From the NCBI RefSeq assembly GCF_005473905.2, contig NZ_CP061336.1, positions 496,001 through 560,000 on the forward strand: a stretch of DNA of 64,000 nucleotides. Direction: 5' to 3'. Shown here piece after piece: positions 35,540 to 45,473 of this stretch. The stretch's first letter is position 1. The number at the start of each line of letters is the position of its first letter. The notes below the pieces were generated by a model, which worked only from the letters and a program-made list of their open reading frames with translations, ran no database searches and was not told the DNA's origin. A program made the position numbers and the translations under genes. The DNA is from Ruminiclostridium herbifermentans. Lineage in GTDB: Bacteria; Bacillota; Clostridia; Acetivibrionales; DSM-1351.

Positions 35540-36754
35540 ATGATGATAAGAGTTTTTATTTCAAGAAGAAATTTTACATATAATAGAAAAAAGCTTTATA
35601 TTAGAAAAAATCTTAATAAAGTAGTTGTATTTTCATTAATATTCTCTATGATTTTTTTGGCAGGATGTTCTCTAGTACCAAAAGAAGAAGAGGTACTTGC
35701 GCCTATATTAAAGGAACCACCAAAGGTAGTCTATAACACTATAGAAATTAAACCCTCTACTTTTGAAAAAAAATTTGAGACAACAGGAATTATGATTTCT
35801 GCTAATCAGGTAGAATTAAGTTTTTCAAATTCAAGTGGTAGACTCAAGGCTATAAATGTTAATGTGGGTGACCATGTTAAAAAAGGCCAAATTCTAGCAG
35901 AACTTATAACAGAAGATTTAGATACACAGATAAAGGAACAGGAACTTCTTTTAAATCAATCTAAACTAGAATTGGAAACTATAAAGTTAAATAATCAGAA
36001 GGATAACAACATATTAAAAAAGCAGATAGATAGTTTAAAACTTAAACTAGAAAAAATGAAAACTATTCCTGATGCATATTCTGAAGAAGAAATTAACGAT
36101 TTACAAAATCAAATTGAGGAAAAGGAAATAACATATAAGGATTCAGTACATATTCAAGAAAACAATATTAAAGTTAAAGAAAATTCAATTAATCTATGTC
36201 AGCTGAAGATTGATACTCTTAGACAGAATTTGGAAGATAGCAGGATTATAGCTCCCATTGATGGTGTTGTTAATTATAAAACAAACATACTAGTAGGAAG
36301 CAATATTGACGCATTTACGACAGTGGTTTCTCTTGCTGATCCTAAAGCTCTTCAAGTAACAAGTACAGTTGGTGCGGTAAGTCCATTTCTCCTTGGGATG
36401 AAAGTGAATGTAAGAATTAAAGATTTTGAGACAGAAGGAGAAGTTGTTATGACTCCAGCAGATGCGCCTGAAGATGCTAGTGAATTCACGAAATCTACAA
36501 TTCGTGTTAAATTGGACAAGCTCACCCCTGATATTGAACTTGGAGATTTCGCTCTAATTACTTACTATCAAATGAAAAAGGAGAATGCAATTGTTGTAGA
36601 TACTAATTTGATTCGTATTGCGGGCGATAGAAAGTTCGTGAATGTTTTAGAAGATGGTGTAAAAAAAGAAAGAGACATTGAAGTTGGAGATCAAAACCAA
36701 ACTCAATCATTAATTGTAAAAGGCCTCTCAGTCGGTGACCTATTAATTAAATAG
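35540..36754 (+). CDS. HlyD/MacA-like adaptor lipoprotein of an ABC exporter
   Basis: A 404-residue membrane-fusion-type protein. A signal peptide ends in lipobox LAGC (Cys43). The biotinyl-lipoyl-like halves flank a coiled coil: LKAINVNVGDHVKKGQILAE before and IIAPIDGVVNYKTNILVGS after a helical hairpin of about 100 residues (140-245). A beta-barrel and membrane-proximal domain follow. In monoderms such proteins partner MacB-type transporters, and the three genes downstream encode a permease and two ATPases. Substrate could be a peptide, antibiotic or lipid; unknown. Two adjacent ATGs are possible starts. Confidence 0.88.
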   Translation: MMIRVFISRRNFTYNRKKLYIRKNLNKVVVFSLIFSMIFLAGCSLVPKEEEVLAPILKEPPKVVYNTIEIKPSTFEKKFETTGIMISANQVELSFSNSSGRLKAINVNVGDHVKKGQILAELITEDLDTQIKEQELLLNQSKLELETIKLNNQKDNNILKKQIDSLKLKLEKMKTIPDAYSEEEINDLQNQIEEKEITYKDSVHIQENNIKVKENSINLCQLKIDTLRQNLEDSRIIAPIDGVVNYKTNILVGSNIDAFTTVVSLADPKALQVTSTVGAVSPFLLGMKVNVRIKDFETEGEVVMTPADAPEDASEFTKSTIRVKLDKLTPDIELGDFALITYYQMKKENAIVVDTNLIRIAGDRKFVNVLEDGVKKERDIEVGDQNQTQSLIVKGLSVGDLLIK

Positions 36755-36768
36755 TAAGGGGTGTAACA

Positions 36769-39597
36769 ATGTTTTTAATAGCTATACGAAAGATGTTCAG
36801 TAACAAATGGATGCTTATTTGCACTCTTTTAGGGTCAATCATTACAGTTGCACTCTTAAGCAGTATTCCAACATATACACAAGCTATAATTCAAAGGATG
36901 TTAGTAAAGGAACTTGAAAATTCTCAGCAATTGACTGGTAAATTCCCAGGAGGATATCAGCTAAACTATGAAGGATATTATGTAACTTCAAATAAGAATT
37001 CCTTTAAAACCTTCAAGTCCTATGATAATGAAATTAAAAACGTTATTGCAAAGAGTTCTGGTGTTCCAATTCTGACACAAGCAGTATATGAAAATGCTGG
37101 TACATTTACTATAGATAAAACTGAATCAACTAAAAAAGCAGTTTCAGCAAATCTTTGTTCACTATCGGAACTTGAAGAGCATATAACAATTTTAAATGGT
37201 AAATTGCCTTCAAAAACTGCTGAGGATGGCATCTATGAAGCTATATTATCTGAGCAGGCCATACAAAAGCTTGACCTAACTCTCGGTAACACCTATGTAT
37301 TTAAGGATACAACATTTGATGCTAAGATCAAAGAATATAAAATAAAAGTTGTTGGAATTTTTACATATAAGACTTTGGATGATCCATATTGGTGCATGGA
37401 TATTAAGGAATTTGAGAGTACTATATTTATAAATCAGGATTTAATGAATAATTCAGTTTTTGGAAGTGGAGTGAAAAGGTTAAACTCTGCTTCATGGTAT
37501 TTTGCATATGATTATCATCAAATCAAAGTGAAAAATATTGACCATATACTATCAGCCTTTAGAAATAGTGATACATGGGCAATAAAACATAACCTTAGCT
37601 TCAAGAGAACTCTCGATGACATATTAAAAATTAATCAACAAAAAATAAGTCGGCTTGAAGTTACTCTTGTAGTACTTGAAATACCGATCCTAGTTATACT
37701 TGCATTTTATTCTTTTATGATATCAATGTTAAAAGTAGATTTTGAAAGTAATGAAATTGCAATTATTAAGAGCCGAGGAGGAAGTAGTCTTTTTGTTTTT
37801 TGTACTTATCTAATAGAAAGTTCTATAATTGGTATTATATCTATAATTATAGGTCCTATTATTGGACTGTATTTTTGCAGAATATTAGGGTCATCTAACG
37901 GTTTTCTTGAATTTGTTCAACGTGGAGCATTGCCTTTACAACTAAGTGTGAGTACATATATTTATTCTATTGCGGCCGTGCTCTTTATATCTTGTACAAT
38001 GCTGATACCAGCTTTTATGGCTTCACGAACAAGCATTGTATTATATAAGCAAAAGAATGCGCGTCATAAGAATATTCCTTTTTGGAAAAAGTACTTTGTG
38101 GATGTTGCTCTTGTAGCATTGGCGGTTTACGGACTATATGGCTATAAAAGACAACAGAGTACTCTTTTTAAGTCTGGTATGGACGCAGCAGATATGGTTA
38201 TAGACCCACTGTTATTTTTTATTTCAGTGCTTTTTATAGTTGGTTTCGGTTTGTTGTTTCTAAGAGTTTTTCCTTATATAGTACAATTTGCTTTTTGGTT
38301 AGGTAGAAAGCTGTGGAATCCCGTTTTTTATGCGTCCTTTATTCAGGTTGGAAGAACTTCTGGTTGGGAGCAATTCACCATGATTTTTATAATTATGGCA
38401 TTGTCAATAGGGATATTTAGTTCAAACTCAGCACGAACTATTAATAAAAATATGGAAGATAAAGTCTACTACGAAGTAGGAGCGGATACTGTCATTGAAG
38501 GTCATTGGACAGACAATCAGCCACCACCAATACCAGGTATGATTGGTCCGGATCTTCGAAAAAGGGATCAAATGTATTATTATGAACCTCCTTATGAATT
38601 ATATGAAGGCTTAGAAGCTGCAGAATCAGTAACAAAAGTCTTTATTAATAACCAAGGTTATGCCTATATGGGAGGACAATTGTTAAAGCAAGTTTCAATT
38701 ATGGGTATTATTCCTAATGAATTTGGTAAAACTGCTTGGTTCAGAAATGATCTTTTACCCTATCATTGGTATCAATATCTAAATCTTATGACTGATACAA
38801 ATTATGCCGTATTAGTTTCTAAAGCTTTTAAGGAAGAGTTTGGTGCTAAAGAAGGAGATCAAATTGACCTTAAATGGGGTGAAGCTGGGAGTTCTATATC
38901 TGCAACTATATTTGCTTTTATAGATTATTGGCCTACACTAAATCCTAATAGGAAAGTGGAAAATGTACAGACTCCATATTTTGTTGTTGCAAATCTTGAC
39001 TATATACAAAAAATGAATTTAGTGGAACCATATCAGGTATGGTTAAAAAAGAAACCCGGAGTAACATTCAATAATTTATATAAAGAAATAAATGATAAGA
39101 AAATTGAAATAGATTCAATTAATGATGCTTCGCAAAAAGTGATTATAAATAAAAACGACCCTATGCTTCAGGGCACAAATGGAGCGTTAACTCTTAGCTT
39201 TATTGCTACAATTATTATAACAATTTTAGGGTTCCTAATTTATTGGATATTATCAATAAAAAAGAGAATTCTTCAATTTGGTATTTTCAGAGCAATTGGT
39301 CTAACCTATAGAGAAGTAATTGGAATGATTGTTTGTGAACAACTCTTAATTACAGGCAGCTCAATATTTGCTGGTATTGGATTAGGAAACATAACAAGTG
39401 TGATTTTTGTTCCTCTATTTCAAATGGTATATAGCTCTGAACAGCAAGTTCCGCCATTTAAAGTTATTTCTGATGCCAATGACTATTTACGTTTGTATGC
39501 TATTGTAGCAATTATGCTTGTTTTATGCTTCCTAATAATAGGCAGGCTGATATACAAAATCAATATAAGTCAGGCATTGAAATTAGGAGAGGATTAA
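36769..39597 (+). CDS. Large FtsX-like ABC transporter permease
   Basis: The 942-residue membrane protein has an N-terminal helix (about 12-32), an extracytoplasmic domain (about 35-300), three helices around 300-425, a second block of helices (445-560), another large outside domain (560-790) and three C-terminal helices. The LEIPILVILAFYSFMIS, NEIAIIKSRGGS and LQFGIFRAIGLTYREVIG segments are the cytoplasmic coupling motifs of FtsX/MacB permeases. This is a doubled arrangement as in bacteriocin or lipoprotein exporters. It starts 14 nt after the adaptor and ends 3 nt before the first ATPase. Confidence 0.9.
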   Translation: MFLIAIRKMFSNKWMLICTLLGSIITVALLSSIPTYTQAIIQRMLVKELENSQQLTGKFPGGYQLNYEGYYVTSNKNSFKTFKSYDNEIKNVIAKSSGVPILTQAVYENAGTFTIDKTESTKKAVSANLCSLSELEEHITILNGKLPSKTAEDGIYEAILSEQAIQKLDLTLGNTYVFKDTTFDAKIKEYKIKVVGIFTYKTLDDPYWCMDIKEFESTIFINQDLMNNSVFGSGVKRLNSASWYFAYDYHQIKVKNIDHILSAFRNSDTWAIKHNLSFKRTLDDILKINQQKISRLEVTLVVLEIPILVILAFYSFMISMLKVDFESNEIAIIKSRGGSSLFVFCTYLIESSIIGIISIIIGPIIGLYFCRILGSSNGFLEFVQRGALPLQLSVSTYIYSIAAVLFISCTMLIPAFMASRTSIVLYKQKNARHKNIPFWKKYFVDVALVALAVYGLYGYKRQQSTLFKSGMDAADMVIDPLLFFISVLFIVGFGLLFLRVFPYIVQFAFWLGRKLWNPVFYASFIQVGRTSGWEQFTMIFIIMALSIGIFSSNSARTINKNMEDKVYYEVGADTVIEGHWTDNQPPPIPGMIGPDLRKRDQMYYYEPPYELYEGLEAAESVTKVFINNQGYAYMGGQLLKQVSIMGIIPNEFGKTAWFRNDLLPYHWYQYLNLMTDTNYAVLVSKAFKEEFGAKEGDQIDLKWGEAGSSISATIFAFIDYWPTLNPNRKVENVQTPYFVVANLDYIQKMNLVEPYQVWLKKKPGVTFNNLYKEINDKKIEIDSINDASQKVIINKNDPMLQGTNGALTLSFIATIIITILGFLIYWILSIKKRILQFGIFRAIGLTYREVIGMIVCEQLLITGSSIFAGIGLGNITSVIFVPLFQMVYSSEQQVPPFKVISDANDYLRLYAIVAIMLVLCFLIIGRLIYKINISQALKLGED

Positions 39598-39600
39598 ACT

Positions 39601-40281
39601 ATGAGCGCTATTATTACAGCACATAATGTCAGCAGACAATTTTTATCTGGGAAGGATACAATATATGCCCTAAAGGGAATCAATATGGAAGTTGAAAAAG
39701 GCAAGCTAACTATATTAAAGGGCCGCTCTGGTTCTGGGAAAACAACTCTTATGAATTTATTTGGGGCACTAGATAAGCCAACTTCTGGAGATATATTTTT
39801 TGATGATATAAATATAACGAAACTATCTGAAAGGCAATGTGATAAGCTAAGGAGACAAAATATTGGATTTGTATTTCAATCAGTAGCCCTTATTTCCATG
39901 ATGTCTGCATATGAAAATATTGAATTTGGCTTACGTGTTGCAGGCTATGATGCAAGAAAAAGAAAAGAGAGAAGTGAAGAATGTCTCAAATTAGTGGGCT
40001 TAGGGAAGCGTATGCATCATAGACCAAGTGAAATGTCAGGTGGGGAACAGCAAAGGGTAGCTGTTGCAAGGGCTATGGCTCATAAGCCACAAATTGTTTT
40101 CGCAGATGAACCAACAGCTGAACTTGATACACATATGGGGCTTCAAATTGTTAAGCTTTTTAAGGATTTGGTTATTTCGGAAGGGATAACTGTTATAATG
40201 ACCACCCACGATGCTGGAATGATGGAAGTTGCAGACAAAATCTTTACACTTGAGGATGGTGAAATTGTAGATGAGCGTTGA
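39601..40281 (+). CDS. ABC transporter ATPase (MacB/LolD type)
   Basis: A 226-residue ATPase for the upstream permease. Walker A GRSGSGKTT at 41-49, signature MSGGEQQRVAVARA and Walker B IVFADEPTAELD are complete, and HDAGMMEVAD carries the switch histidine. Size and motifs fit the LolD/MacB branch that couples to FtsX-like permeases. Its last 11 bases overlap the start of the second ATPase, implying translational coupling. Confidence 0.93.
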   Translation: MSAIITAHNVSRQFLSGKDTIYALKGINMEVEKGKLTILKGRSGSGKTTLMNLFGALDKPTSGDIFFDDINITKLSERQCDKLRRQNIGFVFQSVALISMMSAYENIEFGLRVAGYDARKRKERSEECLKLVGLGKRMHHRPSEMSGGEQQRVAVARAMAHKPQIVFADEPTAELDTHMGLQIVKLFKDLVISEGITVIMTTHDAGMMEVADKIFTLEDGEIVDER

Positions 40282-41173
40282 AGCTGCTAATAATATGGTT
40301 TTTTGTGAGAATCTCGTTAAGATATATAAAACTAAGGACATTGAGGTTGTAGCATTACAGGGTCTGGACTTGACTATAGAAAAAGGGGAAATGATGGCTA
40401 TAATCGGCAATAGTGGAAGTGGTAAATCTACTTTGCTAAATATGCTAGGTGGACTTGATCGCCCATCCGCTGGCAAGCTTATTATTGATGGAAAGGATCT
40501 TTTGAAATTTACTGAAAAGCAAATGGTTGACTACAAGCTGAAAACTGTTGGCTTTGTATGGCAAAATAATGCCAGAAACCTTATTCCTTATTTAACTGCG
40601 TTAGAAAATGTTGAAATTCCTCTTATATTAGCAAGGAAACGAAATGTAAGAAGAAGGGCCTTGGAAATTTTAGAAATGGTAGGACTTTCTCACAGAAAAA
40701 ATAATAAGCTGCATCAACTATCTGGAGGTGAACAGCAACGTATTGCCATAGCTATTGGTGTTGTAAACCATCCTAAGATACTTCTTGCGGATGAACCAAC
40801 TGGTTCTGTAGATGCCAAGTCCTCTGGTATGATTCTGGACATTTTCAGAGAACTCAATAAAACTCTAGGTATTACAATAATTATTGTAACTCATGATAGA
40901 CAGTTTTCAAAAAAGGTAGATAGAGTAGTCTCAATACGAGATGGGAGGACAAGCAGCGAATTTATACGTGCAAAATCCTACGCTGAAGAATTGGAGGAAA
41001 GTTTAAATTCTCAAATTAATGAGACTCACGTAGAACTTGCTGTTTTAGACAGGGCTGGAAGGCTGCAGATTCCAAAGGAATATATAGAATTGTTAGGGAT
41101 GACTGGAAAAAATAAAATTAGAGTAGAAACTGAAGGCAATAGAATTATTCTTCTAAATCCTGATAATGTTTGA
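40271..41173 (+). CDS. ABC transporter ATPase with C-terminal AbrB-like domain
   Basis: The first 235 residues are a complete LolD/MacB-type ATPase: Walker A GNSGSGKST at 46-54, signature LSGGEQQRIAIAIG, Walker B ILLADEPTGSVD, and switch His in VTHDRQFS. The final 42 residues (259-300) read LDRAGRLQIPKEYIELLGM and IRVETEGNRIILLNP, which is the swapped-hairpin pattern of SpoVT/AbrB DNA-binding domains. Most relatives end near 230. The extra piece could dimerise the ATPase or bind DNA for autoregulation. It is the last gene of a four-gene operon. Confidence 0.9.
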   Translation: MSVEAANNMVFCENLVKIYKTKDIEVVALQGLDLTIEKGEMMAIIGNSGSGKSTLLNMLGGLDRPSAGKLIIDGKDLLKFTEKQMVDYKLKTVGFVWQNNARNLIPYLTALENVEIPLILARKRNVRRRALEILEMVGLSHRKNNKLHQLSGGEQQRIAIAIGVVNHPKILLADEPTGSVDAKSSGMILDIFRELNKTLGITIIIVTHDRQFSKKVDRVVSIRDGRTSSEFIRAKSYAEELEESLNSQINETHVELAVLDRAGRLQIPKEYIELLGMTGKNKIRVETEGNRIILLNPDNV

Positions 41174-41189
41174 TTAGCACATGTTTCTT

Positions 41190-41501
41190 TTAATTATTTT
41201 TTATGTTCGATTCAGAAGTACTACCTGAGTCAATAGCAGCCTGTAAATCTTTTATGTCTATTTTTTTATCCCATATATTAAAATAGCACTTATATACAGA
41301 GCCGCATGTGTTGCATTCCAGATACTGCTTGGTTTCTTTCTGTTCACGATTATCAAACATGTATGGAAGAAATTCTTCTGTATTGCTAAGGCCTGGAGCA
41401 TCAGAATCGATAAAATAAGAATATACGTAAGTAGCTTCATATTTCATAAGGAAATTACTGTTTTTACATATTGGACAAACTAATAATTTTGTATTACTCA
41501 T
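41190..41501 (-). CDS. Small zinc-ribbon protein
   Basis: A 103-residue cytoplasmic protein with CPICKNSNF near the start and CNTCGSVYKC near residue 65, a split zinc ribbon (CxxC ... CxxC) separated by an aromatic-rich insert. The ATG has AAGGGGTG 9 nt upstream. Convergent with the ABC operon. A related but longer layout occurs at 45474. Function not known. Confidence 0.65.
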   Translation of the reverse strand: MSNTKLLVCPICKNSNFLMKYEATYVYSYFIDSDAPGLSNTEEFLPYMFDNREQKETKQYLECNTCGSVYKCYFNIWDKKIDIKDLQAAIDSGSTSESNIKNN

Positions 41502-41747
41502 GGTTATTTACACCCCTTCTATATATTTTGATATGTATTCAATAACTCTGAGTGGGTAAAAAGGCTTATCGTGTTTATCTTAGCCTAAAAAAGAAAAGTT
41601 ATTCTAGGAAAATATAAATTGAGACTAGATATTGAAGTGTCAATAAGTTTTCTTAGTTATTGTAAATTTATGGGTTAAAATACTTTAATAAAGAATTGCT
41701 TATTATGAAAATGAAAGTAATTTAAATAATAAAGAAGGAGGTTGCAG

Positions 41748-42139
41748 ATGAAACTGGGAGCAACGCTATACATTAAAAACACAGTTGAAGCTGTAGAGTT
41801 TTACAAGGAGGCTTTTGGAATGACCCTAGGATATAATGAAAAATATCCAGATGGCACATTCATGCATGCAGTATTACTTAAAGACGGGAATGAAGTTTTT
41901 GCCGTAAGTGAATCACAAAATGATGCCTTTGTTAATGTCATGTTAACATCCTCATTAAAAGAGTCACGTCCGACTATGAGTTATGGTATTAAATTTAATA
42001 ACGAAGATGAAGTAAAAAAGCATATTCCTTATTATCAGAAGGAGGAAATGTGCTTCTTCCTTTAGGGTCGCTTCCTTGGAGTTCTTGCTGTGCTGATGTG
42101 ATAGATAAATATGGTGTATATTGGTATATAACTGTGTGA
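41748..42139 (+). pseudogene. VOC-family (PhnB-like) protein with a frameshift in an A6 run
   Basis: The ATG at 41748 follows AAGGAGG by 6 nt. The frame gives LGATLYIKNTVEAVEFYKEA, FAVSESQNDAFVNVMLT and MSYGIKFNNEDEVKK. It then goes out of frame in the A6 run at 42014-42019 and stops at 42065. The alternative frame continues AYSLLSEGGNVLLPLGSLPW and DKYGVYWYITV to 42139, the standard end of such 130-residue proteins. A one-base loss explains it: recent mutation, slippage polymorphism or sequencing error. Confidence 0.85.
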
Positions 42140-42780
42140 ATATATAATCTAATATTTGAATTGTATATTTGGTTCAATACCACTGATTTTTGTACTTTTT
42201 TACTCAACTATTATTTAGTAAAAATTATGTTAATAGGTATTAACTTATAATGTGGAAGGTATTTTCCTTATCTACATTTGAGTTTATCATAATTGCTTGA
42301 TTATTTCATTTATTTAATAAAATATGTTTTTTTGGCAGAATACAATTTTAATAATAATTAGTAAATCTAACAACAAGTCAAATGAATTAATAATCACATG
42401 TGCTACAATAATTATTAACATAATCAAAAATTACATAATGTGAATTCAGACTTTAATTTCTTATGAATATATTTTTGTTACTATCTATTTTTATATATTT
42501 AGTTATAAAATTTTATGATTTACTAAAAAGTAATTGACATTTTATGTACAAAAAGTAAAATATTATTGTAATATGACATTACATAGTATAATAAAGTGCA
42601 ATTTTTATAATTTTTTGAAACAATTACCACATTATAACAATAGATAGCTCTATAGAAAAGTAAATTATAATTTAAATTTAATTATGAGTTTAAAAAGGGC
42701 TATTTACGTTATGAAAATAAAACTTCTGTAGAGTGGCAATAAGCTAGACTCTGGAAATACTATTGATAGGAGATATGATT
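42140..42780. other. Long AT-rich upstream region of the chemoreceptor
   Basis: About 640 bases with no gene seen. A promoter-like pair lies at 42534-42561, which would give a leader of over 200 bases before the receptor; no known riboswitch consensus was recognised in it. Confidence 0.45.
42534..42561 (+). promoter_or_regulatory. Candidate sigma-A promoter for the chemoreceptor
   Basis: TTGACA (42534-42539) and TAAAAT (42556-42561) with a 16-base spacer, in the right orientation. Confidence 0.5.
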
Positions 42781-44235
42781 ATGCTAGAAAACTCATTAAT
42801 AAAGCATGTAAAGAATGTAAATAAGATTTTAAATTGGGTATTTTTCGCAATGTCATCTGTTATGATAATTGTAGGAATAGCTACACGTTCAATTTCTACA
42901 ACTATTATTCCTTTTACTGTAACAATTGTTTCAGCTTTTTTGGCTTTGTTTTTAAGGTATAAGAATAAGGAAACTGCTGCTTCCTATATTTTAGTTGCAT
43001 CAGCTTTGTTTCTAGTACTTCCTCTGCTAATAGAAGCTGAAAATAGTGCTTTTCTTTTAGCTATGCTACCAATCAGTATTGCTGCTTTATATTTTAATAA
43101 ATGGATTATCTGTGTTGTTGGAACTATAATGAATACAATATTAATTATAATCCAGTTGGTAAAACCAAGCACTAACATAGGGGCTACTATATTTGCTGAT
43201 GTTTTACAAATCCTTATAACGATAATGATTTTCATATTAGCGAAAGATGGAGGAAAGCTAATAAAGAATGCAAATCAAAAAGAAGCACAAGCAAATCAGT
43301 TATTAGATGAGTTGGGAAAAACTATGAATTTAATTAGTATAAATACATCAGCTTTAAATGCTGATATCTCTAAAGGCTATGAAAATCTTTCAGCTGTTCG
43401 TGAAATTACTAGTTCAATAACAATAGCTAATCAGGAAATTACCACTGGTATTGTAGATCAGAGTAAAAGTGTTACTCAGATTAGCCAAATGATGAAAGAT
43501 GCAGATAAGGAAATACATAAGCTAACAGAGTTTTCTCATCAATTGAAGGATGTTTCATCTAACGCAAGTAATGTTGTAACAGAAGGAACAGAAAAAATAA
43601 ATATGATGGAAAATCAAATGGATATAGTCAACCAGTCTGTTACAAAATCCTTAGAGACTGTTCGTGAATTGAATAAAAATATGGACGAAATTAATAATTT
43701 TCTTTCAGGAATCACACAAATTGCAGAGCAAACAAATATGCTTGCATTAAATGCGGCTATTGAAGCTGCAAGGGCTGGAGAATCGGGTAAAGGCTTTGCT
43801 GTTGTAGCAGATGAAGTTAGAAAGTTGGCTGAACAAAGTGCATTTACTGTAAAGCAGATTTATGAAATAATACATCAGATAAAGGATAAAACAAAAAATG
43901 TTCTTGATGAAGTTAGTAGAGGACAAGTAGCCACTCAAGAGGGTGAGAAGGTTGTTAATGCTGTTAATAAAAGCTTTGAAATGATACTAGTATCTTTTAA
44001 GGAGATTGATAGGTGCATTGCTGATGAAATTAATAGAATAGGAAATATTGCTGATTTATTTTCAAATATAGATGAGGAAGTAGAAAGCATTGCTAGTATT
44101 TCTGAAGAGCAAGCTTCTTCAGCAGAGGAGGTACTGGCGACATTAGAAGAACACAGTTCAAACATTGAAGATATTTATAATTTAATGCATGGCATTAAGA
44201 CTTCCAGCGATAATTTGCAGGGGATCATTAAATAG
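42781..44235 (+). CDS. Methyl-accepting chemotaxis protein with six-helix membrane sensor
   Basis: A 484-residue receptor. Six closely packed membrane helices (about 16-36, 38-60, 66-86, 90-108, 109-128, 134-155) replace the usual extracellular ligand domain. This is followed without an evident HAMP by the cytoplasmic coiled coil, whose tip [20 protein letters not shown] and [11 protein letters not shown] are complete. It probably senses something in or at the membrane. The start is ATG 42781, 8 nt after AGGAG; ATG 42775 is too close. No che genes are adjacent. Confidence 0.92.
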   Translation: MLENSLIKHVKNVNKILNWVFFAMSSVMIIVGIATRSISTTIIPFTVTIVSAFLALFLRYKNKETAASYILVASALFLVLPLLIEAENSAFLLAMLPISIAALYFNKWIICVVGTIMNTILIIIQLVKPSTNIGATIFADVLQILITIMIFILAKDGGKLIKNANQKEAQANQLLDELGKTMNLISINTSALNADISKGYENLSAVREITSSITIANQEITTGIVDQSKSVTQISQMMKDADKEIHKLTEFSHQLKDVSSNASNVVTEGTEKINMMENQMDIVNQSVTKSLETVRELNKNMDEINNFLSGITQIAEQTNMLALNAAIEAARAGESGKGFAVVADEVRKLAEQSAFTVKQIYEIIHQIKDKTKNVLDEVSRGQVATQEGEKVVNAVNKSFEMILVSFKEIDRCIADEINRIGNIADLFSNIDEEVESIASISEEQASSAEEVLATLEEHSSNIEDIYNLMHGIKTSSDNLQGIIK

Positions 44236-44428
44236 TAGAATAGCGTAAAAATATTGTAGGAAAAGAATAGATAAGAGACCACACCTTTTGATAAAATGTT
44301 TTTGAGGAAGGATTTAAATATAAAATCTTATTGATGATATAATTACTGAAAGCAATGAGGCTTAAAAGAAGTTGCCTAATTAATGAGATTTTTATATACT
44401 GATTGACCATATTATAATATGATATATT

Positions 44429-44460
44429 AGCAGGGTAAATATACCTTGCTTTTTGTTTAT
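44429..44460 (+). terminator. Terminator-like hairpin related to the ~100-bp element
   Basis: AGCAGGGTA (44429-44437) pairs with TACCTTGCT (44442-44450), loop AATA, followed by TTTTGTTTA. The stem is nearly the same as the hairpin in the repeat at 33781-33801. It ends the chemoreceptor transcript. Confidence 0.75.
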
Positions 44461-44535
44461 GTATTTTTGAATAAAGAAAGTTTGAAAAAAGAAACTTAGA
44501 ATAAAGAAAGTTTAAATAAAGAAAGGATGTACAGT

Positions 44536-45117
44536 ATGATATTAGACTTACTTAAAAAACGGAAAAGCGTAAGAAATTTCGCAGAAAAAGATGTACCGGA
44601 TGAAGTTATTAATTATATTCTTGAAGCTGGTAGGCTATCGCCTTCTGGTGGAAACGGGCAACCTTGGAAATTTGGAGTAATAACAGACAAGGAATTAATC
44701 CTCAAAACTGCTCAGATAGCCTATAACCAAAAGTGGATAGAGAAGGCGAGTTTTCTTATTGTTCTATGTACGAAAAATTTTGATAAAGAACGTGGCGGTA
44801 GATATATTCAAAAGTCACGTTTCCCAAATTATGTAGAAGAAATTGAAAACATGGATGATGAATTATATAGAAGGATACATATGGAGGAGCATCAAACTAA
44901 AATTGCTGGAACACATATGATGATGGCTGCTTTAGAACATGGTGTTGGCTCAACTTGGATTTCCTTGTTTAAGGTAGATGAACTATCAGAACTTTTAAAT
45001 TTGAAAAAGCCTCTTATTGCTTCAGAAGTTATAGCTTTTGGTTATCCAGCCTATGATGAAGAGGTTACACCTAAAAAGAGTCTTGATGAGATTGTATTTT
45101 ACAATAAATTTGAATAA
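44536..45117 (+). CDS. Nitroreductase-family flavoprotein
   Basis: A 193-residue NAD(P)H:FMN oxidoreductase-type protein. LLKKRKSVRNFAEKDVPDE and GRLSPSGGNGQPWKF form the N-terminal FMN-binding block, and HMMMAALEHGVGSTWI and IAFGYPAYDEE complete the fold. The in vivo substrate cannot be told. ATG 44536 is preferred because AAAGGA lies 8 nt upstream; ATG 44527 abuts it. Short direct repeats of AATAAAGAAAG precede the gene. Confidence 0.88.
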   Translation: MILDLLKKRKSVRNFAEKDVPDEVINYILEAGRLSPSGGNGQPWKFGVITDKELILKTAQIAYNQKWIEKASFLIVLCTKNFDKERGGRYIQKSRFPNYVEEIENMDDELYRRIHMEEHQTKIAGTHMMMAALEHGVGSTWISLFKVDELSELLNLKKPLIASEVIAFGYPAYDEEVTPKKSLDEIVFYNKFE

Positions 45118-45225
45118 AAAATTACTAATTACTTGATAAAAGGTTCAATTGCTGAAAGGTATACTTATTTAGGGATAAAGAGTAATTAGGAATTTAATTT
45201 GAGTTAACATACAGGAGGGATGAAG

Positions 45226-45399
45226 GTGATATTTGAGAATGGACTTGAAGAGTGTCCCTGCAAGAAAAAAGGCTGTGAAAGGCATGGCAAATGCTTTGAA
45301 TGCTTGGAATATCACAAACTAAGGAAGCGCCCAGCATATTGCAAAAGAAAAAATTCTATAGCGAGCTTCTTAAGAAAGAAATTATCACAGAATAGATAA
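45226..45399 (+). CDS. Small Cys-rich protein
   Basis: A 57-residue protein starting with GTG, 7 nt after a perfect GGAGG (45214-45218). It reads ENGLEECPCKKKGCERHGKC, FECLEYHKLRKRPAYCK and a basic tail. Six cysteines and two histidines (CPCxKKxCxRHGxCxxCxxYH ... YC) suggest a metal or Fe-S binding knuckle. I recognise this as a recurrent uncharacterised clostridial pattern but know no function. It is too well provided with translation signals to be chance. Confidence 0.75.
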   Translation: MIFENGLEECPCKKKGCERHGKCFECLEYHKLRKRPAYCKRKNSIASFLRKKLSQNR

Positions 45400-45473
45400 T
45401 TAAAATAGTAAACTAGAATATTCTATAACCATATTTATTCACATAAGGATACATTTGGAATGGGTATAAGCAG

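Noticed and set aside
42562-42780. Possible c-di-GMP riboswitch before the six-helix chemoreceptor
   Set aside because: Expected for some chemotaxis genes, but the conserved GEMM core and tetraloop-receptor pattern could not be found.
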